Assembly: GCA_018223435.1 (NCBI GenBank)
Contig: JAGTTO010000001.1
Span: forward strand, 2,356,001 to 2,420,000
Length of the DNA stretch: 64,000 nt
DNA from: Lachnospiraceae bacterium Marseille-Q4251
Lineage (GTDB): Bacteria; Bacillota; Clostridia; Lachnospirales; Lachnospiraceae
Direction of reading: 5' to 3'
The translations under genes and the position numbers were made by a program. The notes under the pieces were generated by a model. It saw only the letters and a program-made list of their open reading frames with translations. It ran no database searches and was not told the DNA's origin. Below, piece by piece: positions 8,742-17,700 of the stretch. Every line of letters begins with the position of its first letter. Position 1 is the stretch's first letter.

Positions 8742-9719
8742 ATGAAAAAAGGAGACAAGATCGGGATCGTGGCCTGCTCCAATGGCCTTAAGGAGAGCAG
8801 CCGCCCGGAGATGGAGCAGCTGAAAATCACATTGGAGAACTTAGGCCTCACGCCGGTTTTTTCGGAATATCTGTATGCGAAGGACGGCGCAGAGAGCGGA
8901 ACGCGGCAGCAGCGGGCGGAGGCGCTGATGAAATTTTACCGGGACGAGGAGATCAAAGGGATTTTTGACGTTTCAGGCGGGGATCTGGCCAATGGGGTGC
9001 TGCCCTGGCTGGATTACGAGACGATTGCGAAGAGCGGGAAAATGTTTTGGGGCTACAGCGACCTCACCACGGTGGTAAATGCGATCACGGCGAAGACAGG
9101 AAAACCTTCCGTTCTCTACCAGATCCGGAATCTTATTTATCAGGACGGAGAGGAGCAGAAATGCAGGTTCCGGAGCTGCCTGCTCGAACAAAATCAGAGG
9201 CAGGGAATTGGAAGTACGCAAAATCAGACTCAGAAAAATAGAAGTTTACAGAGTCAATCCCTGCCAGAGAGCCTGGAGCCGGAGGAAAGCGGCTACATAC
9301 AGAAAATGTCAGGTTTAGACACTCTCTTCCATTTCCCATACCATTTCCTCCAGGGCACCCACATGTCCGGCCCTCTCATCGGCGGAAACATCCGCTGCTT
9401 TCTCAAACTGGCCGGAACCGAATATTTCCCCGATCTCACCGGAAAGCTCCTCCTTCTGGAGGCCTGCGGCGGAGGCGAGCCCCAGCTTCTGACCTATTTA
9501 AGCCACTTGGAGCAGCTCGGCGCCTTCCGGAAGGTCAGCGGCATCCTTCTCGGTACTTTCACGAAGCTTGACCGGGAAAAAGGCCCGGAGCGAGTCTGGG
9601 AGTTTCTGCAAAGCTTTGTTCCGACAGAGCTTCCCGTGGCCCGGACCACTTTCATCGGCCACGGGACGGATTCACGGGCGGCGGTGATCGGAAGCAGTTA
9701 TAATTTTTCAGAAAAGTAA
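8742..9719 (+). CDS. S66 family LD-carboxypeptidase-like peptidase
   Basis: A 325-residue protein starting MKKGDKIGIVACSNGL. It has the S66 features: FDVSGGDLANGVLPWLDY, the nucleophile Ser in FWGYSDLTTV, and LEACGGGEPQLLTYL with a late GHGTDSRA containing the probable catalytic His. Relatives are cytosolic muropeptide LD-carboxypeptidase (LdcA) and microcin-C immunity MccF; the short form here fits neither better. Residues ~145-200 hold a Gln/Ser-rich insertion that looks unstructured. The ATG at 8742 has GGGGGA eight bases upstream. No signal peptide, so it acts inside the cell. Confidence 0.82.
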   Translation: MKKGDKIGIVACSNGLKESSRPEMEQLKITLENLGLTPVFSEYLYAKDGAESGTRQQRAEALMKFYRDEEIKGIFDVSGGDLANGVLPWLDYETIAKSGKMFWGYSDLTTVVNAITAKTGKPSVLYQIRNLIYQDGEEQKCRFRSCLLEQNQRQGIGSTQNQTQKNRSLQSQSLPESLEPEESGYIQKMSGLDTLFHFPYHFLQGTHMSGPLIGGNIRCFLKLAGTEYFPDLTGKLLLLEACGGGEPQLLTYLSHLEQLGAFRKVSGILLGTFTKLDREKGPERVWEFLQSFVPTELPVARTTFIGHGTDSRAAVIGSSYNFSEK

Positions 9720-9732
9720 TAAAAACAACAGA

Positions 9733-9840
9733 AGACCACATGTGTTTCAGGACCTTCTGGCCATCGTCAGGAAGGGAAAAGGGGCGCTGAAGCTCCGGTT
9801 CAAAGGAGAAGGATTAAAAGAAACCGAGGTTCAGCTCTAA
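9733..9840 (+). pseudogene. C-terminal scrap of a GH2-like glycosidase
   Basis: A 35-codon frame reads RPHVFQDLLAIVRKGKGALK, then LRFKGEGLKETEVQL and a stop. The pattern LLAIVR-G-L-L-F-GEGL-E--- L matches the end of bacterial beta-galactosidases of family GH2, which finish in an Ig-like strand of this type. No start codon or upstream body exists. It sits between two intact genes and is most simply the stump of a deleted gene. Confidence 0.5.
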
Positions 9841-9855
9841 GCCAAAATCTGTTAC

Positions 9856-9906
9856 TTTTTTGTGAGAAAAACCGACTACCATTTTCCTCAAAAAAAAGTG
9901 TATACT
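9856..9906 (+). promoter_or_regulatory. GH5 promoter region with TTTTTGTGAG motif
   Basis: TATACT at 9901-9906 is a fair -10, while the -35 position (ACCATT) is poor, which suggests dependence on an activator. Upstream, TTTTTTGTGAGAAAAA then CCGACTA (9856-9878) is nearly identical to the sequence before the LplABC solute-binding gene. Confidence 0.45.
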
Positions 9907-9947
9907 GATAAAAAATGGGTCTTTTCAGACTATGGGAGGGTTTCAAA

Positions 9948-11639
9948 ATGAGTAAATTTTCAAGAGACCGCGTGAAGGGCTTCCTTCACACTGACGGCCG
10001 AAAAATGGTAAACGAAAACGGCGAAACTGTAGTCCTTCGAGGCTGGGGCGTGGGAAGCTGGATGAATCCGGAAGGTTTTATGATCGGAGGCGTGCCCCTG
10101 TTTGCCGAGGTGGGAGGCTTTAACGATTTCGCGCTGCCCAGAAGATTTGAGCGGGGCCGCACGATGGAGACCACGGTCCGAGAGCTGGCCGGAACCGCTT
10201 ACGCGAAGGAATTTGCGAAAAAATGGTACCGCAGCTATCTCTCTGAGGAGGACATCAGACTCATGGCGGATATGGGTTACAACTCCGTCCGTCTGCCGGT
10301 GAGCGCCCGTCTTTTCTTGGCCGAGGAGCCTGAGATCCAGTGGATCGAGGAAGGCTTTGCCGTGCTGGAGCAGGTACTGGACTGGTGTGAAAAATATCAT
10401 GTATATGCGATTCTCGATCTTCACGGAGCGCCGGGCGGCCAGTCTGCCCTGGCCTGCGACGACGGTATCGACAACCGCCCCCACATGTTTACGGAGCCGG
10501 AGAGCCGGGAGCGTGCCCTTCTGGTCTGGGAGGAGTTTGCAAAACGATACCATGACCGCTGGATCATCGGCGGATATGATCTTCTGAATGAGCCGCTGTC
10601 CGGACCGGACTGCCGGAAACTGCTGCCGGAGCTGGCGAAATTCTACGACGATGTAATTCCCAGAATCCGAAAATACGACAAGAACCATATGCTGACCCTG
10701 GAGGGAAGCGTTTTCTCCATGGATATGGATATTTTTGACCACGAGTATGATCCGGAGTGCCATAACTGGTGCATCCACATCCATTATTATGGCTTTTCAC
10801 CGGAAGTCCGGACCCTGTACCGCTTCCTGGATGCGAGCCTGAAAAACAACGTGCCCATCTGGATCGGCGAGGGCGGCAGCGACCCGGTTTCCAACTCCGT
10901 TTTCTATGAGATCGCAGGCGCTTATGACATCGGTTACGCCGTCTGGTCCTGGAAACGGGCCGACGATCCGAAAGGCGACGGAAGCTCCGCTGTGACCTAT
11001 CCGATCCCGGAAAAATGGGATGTGATGCGCGATTACATCCGAAATGGCGGTCCCAGACCTTCCTATAAAGAATCCCAGGAGATTCTGGACGAGATGCTGG
11101 AAAAAATGAAACCGGAATATTACACTGTTGACCGGACCTACAATTATTACAACCTCCGTCAGCCCGGCATCCGCATCCCGGCCGTCGGTTTCAATCAGGG
11201 AAGCACGAAGAGCAACGGCTGGATTTATGGAAATGCCTTTGGTTATCGTACAGAGGAGGGCATGAAGATGCCGCTTCGCCCGGACGCTATGCCGCCCCAG
11301 CATGTGGTGGTGCCCACCGGCGAACCCCTTCGGGAATCCAGTCCCTTAAAGGATCTTTGTCTGGAGCTTCGGGAGGGTGAGGCCGCAGCTTACACAATCC
11401 GCGATGTGAAAGAAACCTGCCTGGTGTCCGCGACAGTCAGAGCCCTGGGCGAAAAGGCTTCTGTTATCGTGACCTGCACAAGCGAGGAGGGTAAAAGAGA
11501 GGTTTCCGAGATTACTGTGACCGGAACGGAGACAAAGGAATATGACCTTGCAAGTCTCAGTGAAGGCGCAGAGTGGACCATCTCTCTGGAGACAAAAGAA
11601 GGAACGGTTCAGCTGGATGAGGTCATCTTCGCAAGATAG
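9948..11639 (+). CDS. GH5 family glycoside hydrolase (cellulase-like)
   Basis: A 563-residue protein. The catalytic barrel (residues ~10-370) starts GFLHTDGRKMVNENGETVVL and RGWGVGSWMNPEG. E215 in DLLNEPLSG is the acid/base and E308 in PIWIGEGGS the nucleophile of GH5; HIHYYGF lies between. Residues ~440-560 form a beta-rich module of unknown type, possibly carbohydrate binding. No signal peptide, so a role on imported oligosaccharides is likely. ATG at 9948 follows GGGAGGG; the 11-residue extension upstream is unlikely. GH5 covers glucan, mannan and beta-glucosylceramide enzymes, so the substrate is open. Confidence 0.88.
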   Translation: MSKFSRDRVKGFLHTDGRKMVNENGETVVLRGWGVGSWMNPEGFMIGGVPLFAEVGGFNDFALPRRFERGRTMETTVRELAGTAYAKEFAKKWYRSYLSEEDIRLMADMGYNSVRLPVSARLFLAEEPEIQWIEEGFAVLEQVLDWCEKYHVYAILDLHGAPGGQSALACDDGIDNRPHMFTEPESRERALLVWEEFAKRYHDRWIIGGYDLLNEPLSGPDCRKLLPELAKFYDDVIPRIRKYDKNHMLTLEGSVFSMDMDIFDHEYDPECHNWCIHIHYYGFSPEVRTLYRFLDASLKNNVPIWIGEGGSDPVSNSVFYEIAGAYDIGYAVWSWKRADDPKGDGSSAVTYPIPEKWDVMRDYIRNGGPRPSYKESQEILDEMLEKMKPEYYTVDRTYNYYNLRQPGIRIPAVGFNQGSTKSNGWIYGNAFGYRTEEGMKMPLRPDAMPPQHVVVPTGEPLRESSPLKDLCLELREGEAAAYTIRDVKETCLVSATVRALGEKASVIVTCTSEEGKREVSEITVTGTETKEYDLASLSEGAEWTISLETKEGTVQLDEVIFAR

Positions 11640-11654
11640 ACAAAATCCATACTT

Positions 11655-11689
11655 AAAAACAGAGACGGCCGTGTGCCGTCTTTGTTTTT
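11655..11689 (+). terminator. Intrinsic terminator of the GH5 gene
   Basis: AAAAACAGAGACGGC pairs with GCCGTCTTTGTTTTT over a CGTGT loop; the 3' strand itself supplies the T-run. Confidence 0.92.
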
Positions 11690-11705
11690 AAGAAGGAGAA
11701 GTGTT

Positions 11706-11792
11706 ATGAAAGTTTTATTGAATAACTGCGCGTCGCATTCTCGTTACTTCAGTGATGAGTTAGACGCGCAATTTTTTATAAAAATATCGTAA
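11706..11792 (+). pseudogene. 5' stump of a gene interrupted by insertion elements
   Basis: An ATG behind AAGGAG opens a short frame MKVLLNN, then CASHSRYFSDELDAQFFIKIS. The stop is supplied by the first bases of the MITE (tcg-taa). Only the first ~7 codons probably belong to the host gene; the rest looks like the IS left end, with TGCGCGTC and GACGCGCA able to pair. Joined to the segment beyond the IS (KLNYCGRIDDQDPESPVF) the start would resemble CE2-type esterases. The join is inferred. Confidence 0.45.
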
Positions 11793-11931
11793 CTATTCAG
11801 AGCCACCTCGATTCCTCTGTGCTTCCTCTTGTTGTGGCTTCTCGTCAAATAGATTTCCAGTCAAAAGTGTTCGTTCATGCAAGCATGACTCACACTTTTT
11901 GCTGAAAATCTGCCTGGCTCTGAATAGTTAC
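11789..11931. mobile_element. 143-bp MITE with perfect 17-bp inverted ends and 8-bp target duplication
   Basis: Both ends carry the same 17 bases inverted, GTAACTATTCAGAGCCA at 11789-11805 and its complement at 11915-11931. AAAATATC stands immediately outside both ends (11781-11788 and 11932-11939). GTAA ends with 8-bp duplications are typical of IS66-type elements, a possible source of the transposase. The inside has no coding frame but holds a hairpin, AAAAGTGT...CATGCAAGCATG...ACACTTTT (about 11860-11898). Degenerate relatives lie at 19881-19954 and 51206-51345. Confidence 0.9.
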
Positions 11932-11950
11932 AAAATATCCAGAACAAATG

Positions 11951-11979
11951 TTTACTTAAAGAAGCACATATGGTATAAT
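11951..11979 (+). promoter_or_regulatory. Promoter of tnpA copy 1
   Basis: TTTACT at 11951-11956 and TATAAT at 11974-11979 are 17 bp apart. The ATG of tnpA comes six bases after the -10, so the transcript would be leaderless. Confidence 0.65.
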
Positions 11980-11985
11980 ATAGAC

Positions 11986-12429
11986 ATGGAAAAAGAGATA
12001 TTTAATATAAATAAAAATCAACTTTCATATGGTAGAGGATATGTATATTCTCTGCAGTATCATCTGGTCTGGTGTACGAAATACAGGAAGAAAGTATTAA
12101 AAGACGGGATTGACCTGGAATGCAAAAAGATGCTGCAGGATCTGGCAGAGGAGTATCAATTTCAGATCCTGGCAATGGAAGTCATGCCGGATCATATCCA
12201 TATGCTTGTGGATTGCCGGCCGCAGTTTTATATTTCAGATATGATCAAGATCATGAAAGGGAATCTTGCACGTCAGATGTTCCTTGTACATCCGGAGCTG
12301 AAAAAAGAACTGTGGGAAGGACACTTGTGGAACCCGTCTTATTGTGCCGTGACCGTCAGTGACCGGAGCCGTGAGCAGGTATCTGCCTATATCGAAGGCC
12401 AGAAGGAAAAAGAAAAGAGAAAACTCTGA
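11986..12429 (+). CDS. tnpA: Y1 HUH transposase TnpA (IS200/IS605 family), copy 1
   Basis: A 147-residue protein of typical TnpA length. The HUH metal motif is HIH in MPDHIHMLVDC (residues ~67-69), and the nucleophile tyrosine is in SAYIEGQ near the C-terminus (~residue 138). YSLQYHLVWCTKYRKKVL at the N-terminus is the usual first strand. The ATG at 11986 is chosen because the upstream extension runs into the MITE. It cuts and rejoins the single-stranded hairpin ends of the element. It is followed 51 bp later by tnpB. Confidence 0.93.
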   Translation: MEKEIFNINKNQLSYGRGYVYSLQYHLVWCTKYRKKVLKDGIDLECKKMLQDLAEEYQFQILAMEVMPDHIHMLVDCRPQFYISDMIKIMKGNLARQMFLVHPELKKELWEGHLWNPSYCAVTVSDRSREQVSAYIEGQKEKEKRKL

Positions 12430-12480
12430 GTACAAGGGCCGGTTCAGAAACGTTTGTTTTTGTGGGAAAGGGGGAAGAAG

Positions 12481-13809
12481 ATGCGGACAGTATCCAGTTA
12501 TGGTGCGGAGATACGAAAACCGAATATCCCGCTCCGTCTGACAATGAAAACCTATCGTCAGGCAGTCAGTTACCTGACAGAGATCTATGTGCAGGTATGG
12601 GAAGAACTGCGGGAGATCCCGGAGACAAAAAAGCGTTTTAATGCTGCAGAGCATATGGTACACACGACGAAGAAAAATACTGCCCGGTTTGATTTTGACC
12701 TTTGTTTTCCGAAGATGCCGTCTTATCTCCGCAGGGCGGCGATCCAGCATGCACTTGGAAGTATATCTTCGTATGAGACCCGGCTGGAACAGTGGACGAA
12801 AACCGGAAAGCTGACCGGAAAGCCGAGATTCAGCTGCGAAAACCATGCCATGCCGGTCTTTTACCGGGATGTGATGTACCGGGAAGGCGGAGAAGGAAAG
12901 GATGAGGCATATCTGAAGCTGTACGACGGACACGACTGGAAATGGTTCCGGGTATGTTTAAAACATACCGATATGGAATATCTTCGGAGAAACTGGAAGG
13001 GGAAGAAAGCGTCAGCCCCGACCCTGGAAAAGAGACAGCGCCGGTATTTTCTGCGTTTTTTCTATACAGAAGAAGTAACACTTACGAAAACACCAGTAGA
13101 AGAACAGATCATCTGCAGTGTGGATCTGGGGATCAATACCGATGCGGTCTGTACGATCATGCGTTCAGACGGAACTGTCCTGGGGAGGAAGTTTATCAAC
13201 TTTCCCAGTGAAAAAGACCGGATGTACCGTGTGCTGGGACGGATCAGGAGATTCCAGAGGGAGCATAGTTCTGTACAGGCAGGAGGGAGATGGGAGTATG
13301 CCAGCCGCCTGAACGCAGAATTAGCGAGGAAGATCGCCGGGGCAGTCAGCGCTTATGCAGGAGAACACCATTCGGACGTTATCGTATTCGAGTATCTGGA
13401 GATGCAGGGAAAGATAGCGGGAAATAAGAAACAGAAGCTGCATCTGTGGAGAAAGCGGGATATCCAGAAACGCTGTGAGCATCAGGCACACAGGAAAGGG
13501 ATGCGTGTATCCAGGATCTGTGCGTGGAATACCAGCCGGCTGGCATATGACGGGTCCGGGGCAGTCCTGCGTGATGGGAAGAACCATAGCTTGTGTACCT
13601 TTTCGACAGGAAAAAGATATCACTGTGATCTCTCAGCTTCTTATAATATCGGAGCGAGATATTTTATCCGTGAACTTTTAAAACCCCTTCCGGCAACGGA
13701 AAGGTCTTTACTGGAGGCAAAAGTTCCTTCCGTAAAGCGTAGAACCTCATGTGTTTATGCAGATCTGAGAGAACTTCATCTACAGATGGAGATCTTAAAG
13801 GCAGTATAA
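12481..13809 (+). CDS. tnpB: TnpB RNA-guided nuclease (IS200/IS605 family), copy 1
   Basis: A 442-residue TnpB. The RuvC acidic residues are visible: D in SVDLGINTDAVC, E in IVFEYLEMQG and D in CDLSASYNIGARYF. The usual four-cysteine zinc ribbon between the last two is degenerate: RICAWNTSRLAYDG has one Cys where CxxC is expected and a second pair is reduced to single Cys residues. WNTSRLAYDGSG replaces TSxxCxxCG. ATG at 12481 follows GGGGGAAGAAG. TnpB cuts DNA at sites matching the element's right-end RNA, helping retention. Whether this variant cuts is unknown. Confidence 0.9.
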   Translation: MRTVSSYGAEIRKPNIPLRLTMKTYRQAVSYLTEIYVQVWEELREIPETKKRFNAAEHMVHTTKKNTARFDFDLCFPKMPSYLRRAAIQHALGSISSYETRLEQWTKTGKLTGKPRFSCENHAMPVFYRDVMYREGGEGKDEAYLKLYDGHDWKWFRVCLKHTDMEYLRRNWKGKKASAPTLEKRQRRYFLRFFYTEEVTLTKTPVEEQIICSVDLGINTDAVCTIMRSDGTVLGRKFINFPSEKDRMYRVLGRIRRFQREHSSVQAGGRWEYASRLNAELARKIAGAVSAYAGEHHSDVIVFEYLEMQGKIAGNKKQKLHLWRKRDIQKRCEHQAHRKGMRVSRICAWNTSRLAYDGSGAVLRDGKNHSLCTFSTGKRYHCDLSASYNIGARYFIRELLKPLPATERSLLEAKVPSVKRRTSCVYADLRELHLQMEILKAV

Positions 13810-13975
13810 ATGCAGGCAGATATACAGTGGACTACCTGCAATGTGGGAACCTGCCGTATCCGGTATGGAAAAAGCGCATAACCGCGCAGACCTAAGTTAC
13901 AGGCGTATCCGCCGATATTTAGTCTGACGCCTAAAGCGTCTGGAAGCACATGACTTTAGTCATGTGAGGGTCACT
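13810..13975 (+). ncRNA. Right end of IS copy 1; likely guide (omega) RNA region
   Basis: No coding frame follows tnpB. Two hairpins, GACGC-CTAAA-GCGTC (13926-13940) and CACATGAC-TTTA-GTCATGTG (13947-13966), close the element. In TnpB systems the 3' end of tnpB plus this region makes the guide RNA scaffold, and the bases just outside the end act as guide. By position the guide would begin near 13970-13980. Position is the only evidence; no fold was computed. Confidence 0.5.
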
Positions 13976-13984
13976 GATAAAAAA

Positions 13985-14320
13985 CTGAATTACTGCGGCC
14001 GGATCGATGACCAGGACCCGGAAAGCCCCGTGTTTAGCTGACGCTGGAAGCACTGGAACTTTCCGAAGGGGCAAGGCTTCTGGATCCGCCGCCCGGCGCC
14101 GGTAGCCCGGGCTATCGTGGACGGCGACCTGATTCATGCCACAGTCTTGGATACCAATTTCGAGGAAAACTGGGGCGACTGCCTCTATCTGGTCCCCGTG
14201 CTCCATCACAGCGTTCCGGGATTTCATACCGTAGAAATCGAGATTATCGAAGCTCCATCTGCGGAACTCCGTGAAAAGAGTGGAAGCGGATTTTATCTGC
14301 TGTCTCTGATCACTGCATGA
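13985..14320 (+). pseudogene. 3' part of a disrupted gene, probably an esterase
   Basis: Beyond the IS, one frame reads KLNYCGRIDDQDPESPVFS, a TGA at 14039-14041, then RWKHWNFPKGQGFWIRRPAP, VARAIVDGDLIHATVLDTNF, and continues ENWGDCLYLVPVLHHSVPGF to a stop at 14318-14320. The GRID-DPE-PVF block resembles the N-terminal beta domain of CE2 carbohydrate esterases. The part after TGA is not recognised. An internal deletion is likely, since the whole would be far too short for CE2. The in-frame TGA is taken as a nonsense change. Confidence 0.55.
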
Positions 14321-14354
14321 AAAGGCATCTGCGATAAAATGTTCACTGACATAG

Positions 14355-14383
14355 TTGACAGAGCAAAAAAGGTATGCTAAAGT
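14355..14383 (+). promoter_or_regulatory. Promoter of the structured RNA and surface-protein gene
   Basis: TTGACA at 14355-14360 and TAAAGT at 14378-14383 are 17 bp apart. A start near 14390 falls a few bases before the first strand of the long closing stem of the RNA candidate. Confidence 0.65.
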
Positions 14384-14396
14384 CTGACTGTATGCA

Positions 14397-14690
14397 AATT
14401 AGTGTAAACTAACCAATAATATTTACTATGAAAGTCCCGGACGGCAGCCATGAATGAGCCATGCTCGCATGAGCGAATTCATGGATATCGGACGGGCGAT
14501 AGCCCGGATTACGAATGAGGTCGGCAGCTCTTATATATGGCGATGTCGCCGGTAGGCGACATGTCCGTTTCTTGGTAATGACAGGAAAAATCAGAAAATA
14601 TTAGGCAAGGAAAACCGCAGGAAGCTTCCAAAGGGGAATACGGGAGAAGGCCTGCGGATTTTCTGAGACGAGGGTTAGTTGATACTAATT
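14397..14690 (+). ncRNA. Large structured RNA candidate closed by an 18-position stem
   Basis: AATTAGTGTAAACTAACC (14397-14414) pairs with GGTTAGTTGATACTAATT (14673-14690) with a single mismatch and one G-U, 276 nt apart. Nested inside are TCAGAAAAT (14591-14599) with ATTTTCTGA (14658-14666), CCGCAGG (14615-14621) with CCTGCGG (14651-14657), ATGTCGCC-GGTA-GGCGACAT, GGGC-GATA-GCCC, and a hairpin ATGAAT...ATTCAT near 14450-14483. A promoter sits just upstream and the surface-protein ATG 60 nt downstream. No terminator tail is seen, so it may be a cis-acting leader. I could not match it to a known riboswitch or ribozyme. Confidence 0.65.
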
Positions 14691-14750
14691 ACCAACAGGC
14701 ATAAAGGAACCCGTAGACGTAAGCAGGCAAACAGCACAGGAAAGGACACT

Positions 14751-17700
14751 ATGAAAAAGAGAAGGTACACAGCGAGATTATTGAGTATGACAGTTGCAGC
14801 CAACCTCATATTTTCTTCACTGGCAATGCCGGTATTTTCCGCAGATCTGAGCAGTCTGGAAACGGAATTATCGACAGAAATGCAGAGGGAAACTAAAACA
14901 ACAGTCTCGGTTAAAGAGACTGAGACAGAAACTCGGGAAGAAACAGAGTCTCAGGCTGAGACAGTGAATGAAATGGAAACTGAGACACAGGCTATGACAG
15001 AGACAGATTCTGAGACCGTGACAGAGACGGAAGTTCAGACTGAGACTGCTTCACAGGAAATTGAGAAAGAGACAGAGTCCACTCAGGAAATTGAAGCCCA
15101 GGCGGATGTATTTTCTGCCCGGGAAAATGCTTCTGCTGTTCAGGCAGGCGATCCCGTGGAGATCACCGTTCAGAATGGCGAGGTGACTTCCAAGACTACC
15201 TCTCTTACGGTAAATCTTTCCGGAGTACCGTCCTCCGGAATTCTTCGTGTCGTTCAGCTGGATGCGGGAGATACTTATGATGCAGGCAAACTCAACGACT
15301 ATACAAGCCTGCATTTTTCCGTTCTCAACTGGCTTCATACAGGAGAAAATGTGCTCTCTCTTACTGGAGCTCCCACGCCGGGAAAACAGCTACTGGTGGT
15401 TGTGAGAGATGCAGGAGGCAGTATTGTGGATTATGTATCATCCCCTATCCTTGTTGCAGAAGAGCAGACAGAGCCCGATCCCGGTCAGGAGAAAACGCCG
15501 GAGGAGATTCTGAAAAATACCAGCGTGACCCTGATGAAAAACGGAGAAACGCGTACAGAGAAGTTCACACAGCAGGAAACTTCTGTGGACGTCCGCGTAA
15601 AACTGGACGATTCCGTGGATAAATGCTGGCTGAAAATCTGCGGCTATGCAGGAAATACAGGCTTTGATCCGGATTCCAATTTTAATAAAGTTCTCTGGTC
15701 CGGCTGGGTAACAAATGGCTTTGAAGGAACCCTTTCCTTTGCGGAATCCCAGCTGCCCCTTCCGGTAGGCTACGATATCATCGCCTGCCTGAATGTGCCT
15801 GTGGGCGAGGATTACTACCGTTCTTCCCTTTCCCAGTCTCTGGAGGTTGTGGATAAAAACGGCGAGGGTTTCCAGGATTACGTTTATCCGGATGCTTCCA
15901 TCGATGAAGAAGAGCTGGAGGAGGGCGCGACCTCTCTTCACATTTCTCTGACTGGCGACGAGCGCCTTTTCCAGGCGGCCAGAGAGGGAAAGACAGAGAT
16001 TAATGTCAGTGTAGCCCAGTACCCCGAGGGCGATACCTTTGATTTCGAGAGCAGCAGCCAGATTTCTCTTCTTCGGATCCAGTCCATTACGAAGGCTGTT
16101 TCCGGTCTGGAGGTTTCTTTCCCGGATACACCGCTGAAGGCAGGCTATCGCGTGCGCGCCGTGGCTTACTGGGACCAGAATCCGGATATTTATCTTCCGA
16201 AAGGAAATGATTATGAGGCCAGCTTCAACAAGCCGGATGATTCCGTGCCGGTTATCGGAGCGCCGAAGATTTCCTTTGACAGAGAGATCAGGGATACAGA
16301 CTCCAGTGTGGCATTGACGATAAGCGGAAGAATCCCCGGAAACTGCGTGCTTCTGGTTAAGAAGTATGACGCAGCTGCGACTTCCCTGATCACTCAGGAA
16401 GGTGTTCTGGTAAACTCCAGCTTTGGTGTTTCTAAGGGAAATATGGTTCTTGACTCTAAGGTTTCGTTTGCGGGAGGAGAAAAAGTTGTTGCTTTCCTTC
16501 TTCATAACGGAACGGTGATCGCGCAGACGGAGCCTGCCGTTGTCACAGCGATTCCCGATTTTACGGTTACTCTGGACGATGGACCGGTAACGGAGGAGAC
16601 GACGGAGCTTACCTTCACAGTGAAAGCGAAGGACGATTCCATCAAAAACATCAATATCGCGGCGCTTTGCCGGGTAGATGAAAACGGCAATGTGAATGCC
16701 AGTTCTTATGTTGGAAATAAGCTTTTCGGACAGAAACCGGGAACTCTTCATTTTACTGGGATCAGTGATCTGAAAGCAGGAGAGAAACTACGTCTGATGC
16801 TTGTATACAACAACGGTGATTCCAGTTTTTACGGCGAGGATATCACAGTTCTGGCTCCGCTGGCAGCAGAGAGCGTGACGATCCTGAATACCGAAATCAA
16901 CACAGAGACCAAAGAAGTCTCCGTAGTTGTGACCGGCTGCGAAACGTATAATGGCGGCCTTTTGATCCTGTCCACAGGAAATGCGGTTACGGATGGAGAC
17001 GGAGACAGCCGTACCAGGCTGGGAAGTAAGACTTTTACCGGGGCAGGAACCTATACGTTTGCAGTAAACACCGGTTTGAAAGCAGGAAATACCGTTCAGG
17101 CTTATCTTTACAAATATGATGTAGATAATGACCGCGTCTTTTATAAATACAGCGATTCCGTTTCCATCACGGAAAATAACCCTGTTCTAAAAGAAGCAAA
17201 AGTGGAGATCGTTACGGACACGATCCGTGCAGACCGAACCGACCTCTGGGCAGCCGTTGATTTTGACGAAAGCTTTACCGGAATCCTGAAGCTTTATACT
17301 TACGAGGGCGACACCTTCGACCGCGCGCAGGCGGAAGAAATCTATTCAGGATCTGTTTCTCCGGCAGAAAACAGCCAGAGAGTTACTTTAGGAAAAGGAA
17401 AACTGACTGTGGGTAAAAAAATCATTGCAGAGCTGATTCTTTCCGATGAGACCAGCGTACTTTCCAACAGCAAAGAGATTCAGCCGGAGCCGGAAAAGGT
17501 AAAACCCACAGTTTCCATCACTTCATCAAAGGTAACAGCAGGAATGACTCATATCAAAGCGGCATCAAACTTTGATTCCTCTTTTTCACAGGCATCCTTT
17601 AAACTGTACCAGTTCGCCGGAGAGACTCTGGATACGGAAAATGATAAGGTGATTTCTTCGGGAAGTGTTTACTATTCAAACAGAGGAAATGTAAGTTTTT

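Larger units (their letters stand above)
11713..13975 (+). mobile_element. IS200/IS605-family element, copy 1 (tnpA + tnpB)
   Basis: The element carries a Y1 transposase and a TnpB nuclease in the same direction, and ends in the subterminal hairpin CACATGAC-TTTA-GTCATGTG at 13947-13966. The right end is close to 13970-13980. The left end is uncertain, near 11713-11770, because a MITE sits inside or beside it. IS200/IS605 elements transpose as single strands and make no target duplication, so ends must be fixed by comparison. It lies within a probable esterase gene. Confidence 0.75.

Noticed and set aside
14039..14041. In-frame TGA in the esterase remnant, possibly selenocysteine
   Set aside because: There is no recognisable SECIS-like hairpin directly after it, the gene is already split by an IS, and the residues around it do not match a selenoprotein family. 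A nonsense change is simpler.
14658..14672. TPP riboswitch hint (CTGAGA)
   Set aside because: The rest of the thi-box consensus (ACCC-GAACCTGA and flanking stems) is absent; CTGAGA here is part of a perfect stem with 14591-14599.
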